A stretch of 64,000 bases of DNA from Clostridioides difficile_D (GTDB taxonomy: Bacteria > Bacillota > Clostridia > Peptostreptococcales > Peptostreptococcaceae): contig OX244046.1 of the NCBI GenBank assembly GCA_945861085.1, positions 2,356,001 to 2,420,000 of the forward strand. The letters are read 5' to 3'. Shown in pieces: positions 63,141 through 64,000 of the stretch; within the stretch, counting starts at the first letter, position 1; each line of letters opens with the position of its first letter. Under the pieces are notes generated by a model, which made no database searches, was not told where the DNA came from, and was given only the letters and a program-made list of their open reading frames with translations. Position numbers and translations under genes: made by a program.

Positions 63141-63228
63141 AAAAAACTAAGGCTGAAAATAGTAATCTAACTAAAATTTACGAAATCTCACTAATCGCTG
63201 AAAGTTAAATCACTATTTTCAGCCTTAG
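63141..63228 (-). terminator. Long terminator hairpin inside the nan cluster
   Basis: CTAAGGCTGAAAATAGT (63147-63163) pairs perfectly over 17 bp with 63212-63228 around a 48-base loop, followed on the minus strand by TTTTTT. It ends the upstream nanT-yhcH unit or reduces expression of the genes downstream. Confidence 0.85.
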
Positions 63229-63246
63229 TGATTATATAAATTCTCA

Positions 63247-63699
63247 TTATCTAACCAAAACCTTAAAAATAGCTTTTTTGATATTTTCTTTTTCTAAAAC
63301 TTTTATTGCTGTCATATGAGCATCTTCTGGATAACACACTAAGAAATCACCTTTTCTAAGTTCAACATATCCATTATTTTTTCCATCAAGAGGTAAAAAA
63401 TCGCCCTCTTCTTCATATGATTTTTGTTCTAAATTTTCTATAAAATTTAAGTCTATTCGTTCACTCCCATCAAGCATCAAATGGACATCTATATACTTCT
63501 TGTGGGCTTCCCAGAATCTTTCTTCTTTTTCACAAGTTTTATACTCTACAATATTCACAAAAATATCATCACCATCTATTGTATAAGTACCTTTTTCATA
63601 ATCTATTAATGAATTATCTTTAGCATATTCAAAACATCTAAGTAAATCTTCATGCAATGTTGAATATGTCTTACTATGATTTATATTTCCAAATATCAT
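63247..63699 (-). CDS. YhcH/YjgK/YiaL family protein
   Basis: A 150-residue cupin-like protein (DUF386) common in nan clusters; E. coli YhcH (NanQ) is an anomerase of sialic acid. HKKYIDVHLMLDGSERIDL holds the conserved metal-binding residues, and GDFLVCYPEDAHM the second histidine group. The start is the ATG at 63699, 9 bases from GGGAG; a GTG two codons earlier is the alternative. It follows the transporter gene directly. Confidence 0.87.
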   Translation of the reverse strand: MIFGNINHSKTYSTLHEDLLRCFEYAKDNSLIDYEKGTYTIDGDDIFVNIVEYKTCEKEERFWEAHKKYIDVHLMLDGSERIDLNFIENLEQKSYEEEGDFLPLDGKNNGYVELRKGDFLVCYPEDAHMTAIKVLEKENIKKAIFKVLVR

Positions 63700-63826
63700 A
63701 AGCACTATCTCCCTATATAATTATAAAGTCTATTTTTATACTTTTATATATAAAGTATTATACAATCTTATAGAGTAACTAAATTATTTATCTAATCACT
63801 CTATAAGACAATTTATCATTTAAATA

Positions 63827-64000
63827 TTATTTTTCATAATAAACAGTAGTCTCAGCTTTTGGTAAAGATACTTTTGCTTTAACTTTAGCTTCTATTGCAC
63901 TAACTATTGTACCTACCACTACAGAAGTCGTAATTGTTATTAGAGAATATGCCCAAGAAGTTACTTCTGGCATACGGTATTTTAGATAAACAACTAAAAT
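63827..64000 (-). CDS. Sodium:solute symporter, C-terminal end (cut by window)
   Basis: The last 57 codons of a minus-strand gene that continues past the window. They encode a hydrophobic segment, VTSWAYSLITITTSVVVGTI, followed by the tail VSLPKAETTVYYEK and TAA at 63827-63829. The helix-plus-tail layout fits an SSS-family transporter, and the position next to yhcH in a nan cluster suggests the sialic acid symporter NanT. Too little is visible to be certain. Confidence 0.6.
   Translation of the reverse strand: MLVVYLKYRMPEVTSWAYSLITITTSVVVGTIVSAIEAKVKAKVSLPKAETTVYYEK

Noticed and set aside
1..64000. CRISPR array
   Set aside because: No run of 25-37 base direct repeats with regular spacing was found, nor any cas gene.
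1..64000. tRNA, rRNA or T-box genes
   Set aside because: No cloverleaf with a CCA or TTCRA arm and no T-box motif was recognised in the gaps; the compact leader of the amino-acid-oxidation operon was read with this in mind.

Overview
The window is AT-rich, gene-dense Firmicutes DNA and almost certainly comes from Clostridioides difficile or a very close relative. The main signs are a secreted protein with three CWB2 cell-wall-binding repeats, an asrABC sulfite reductase operon followed by an FNT-family channel gene, a CD27L-type amidase, Stickland-type 2-oxoacid oxidation genes and a sialic acid (nan) cluster. No tRNA, rRNA, CRISPR array, insertion sequence or intact prophage was seen. Species assignment and names such as cwp24 are from memory and were not checked against a database.

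Layout. 1-8 kb: the 3' end of an SNF2 helicase gene, an alpha/beta hydrolase, a DbpA-like RNA helicase, an orphan phage-type amidase, two SPOCS-like (DUF3794) proteins, and an MFS exporter whose promoter carries a TetR-type palindrome. 7.9-8.4 kb is gene debris. 8.4-21 kb, all on the minus strand: a glycosidase-like lipoprotein, a GH73 glucosaminidase, a maltodextrin module (GH13 enzyme, maltose phosphorylase, beta-phosphoglucomutase), a PHP phosphatase and a Cwp24-like surface hydrolase. 21.7-23.5 kb: a ROK regulator and ferritin. 23.7-31.4 kb: one minus-strand operon of transporter, aminotransferase, four-subunit 2-oxoacid:ferredoxin oxidoreductase and ADP-forming acyl-CoA synthetase, which together could turn an amino acid into acyl-CoA, reduced ferredoxin and ATP. 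31.9-33.9 kb: a solute symporter and TetR regulator. 34-39 kb: esterase, AI-2E permease, aldehyde dehydrogenase, and a MarR-flavodoxin pair. 39.2-45.9 kb: hflX with a long structured leader, then a MarR-controlled heterodimeric ABC exporter. 46-51 kb: carbonic anhydrase, tandem XRE regulators, an unknown protein, aroD and a xenobiotic acetyltransferase. 51.5-55.6 kb: radical SAM, hydrolase and FUSC proteins. 55.8-60.4 kb: asrABC, the hydrosulfide channel and a Crp/Fnr regulator. 60.5-64 kb: the nan cluster, cut by the window end.

The strongest non-coding discovery is upstream of the xenobiotic acetyltransferase gene (50662). A 9-codon leader ORF with its own ribosome binding site runs into an 11-bp perfect stem whose other arm covers the acetyltransferase start codon and whose loop holds its ribosome binding site. 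This is the architecture of the translational attenuators of inducible Gram-positive cat and erm genes. A second leader ORF, encoding MIFYIRLRK with an RLR macrolide-arrest-type motif, lies in the structured leader of hflX. Other regulatory sites with good sequence support are two MarR operator/promoter pairs, a CRP-type TGTGA-N6-TCACA site centred 41.5 bp upstream of the inferred asr start, and near-consensus sigma-A promoters for the MFS gene and the amino-acid-oxidation operon.
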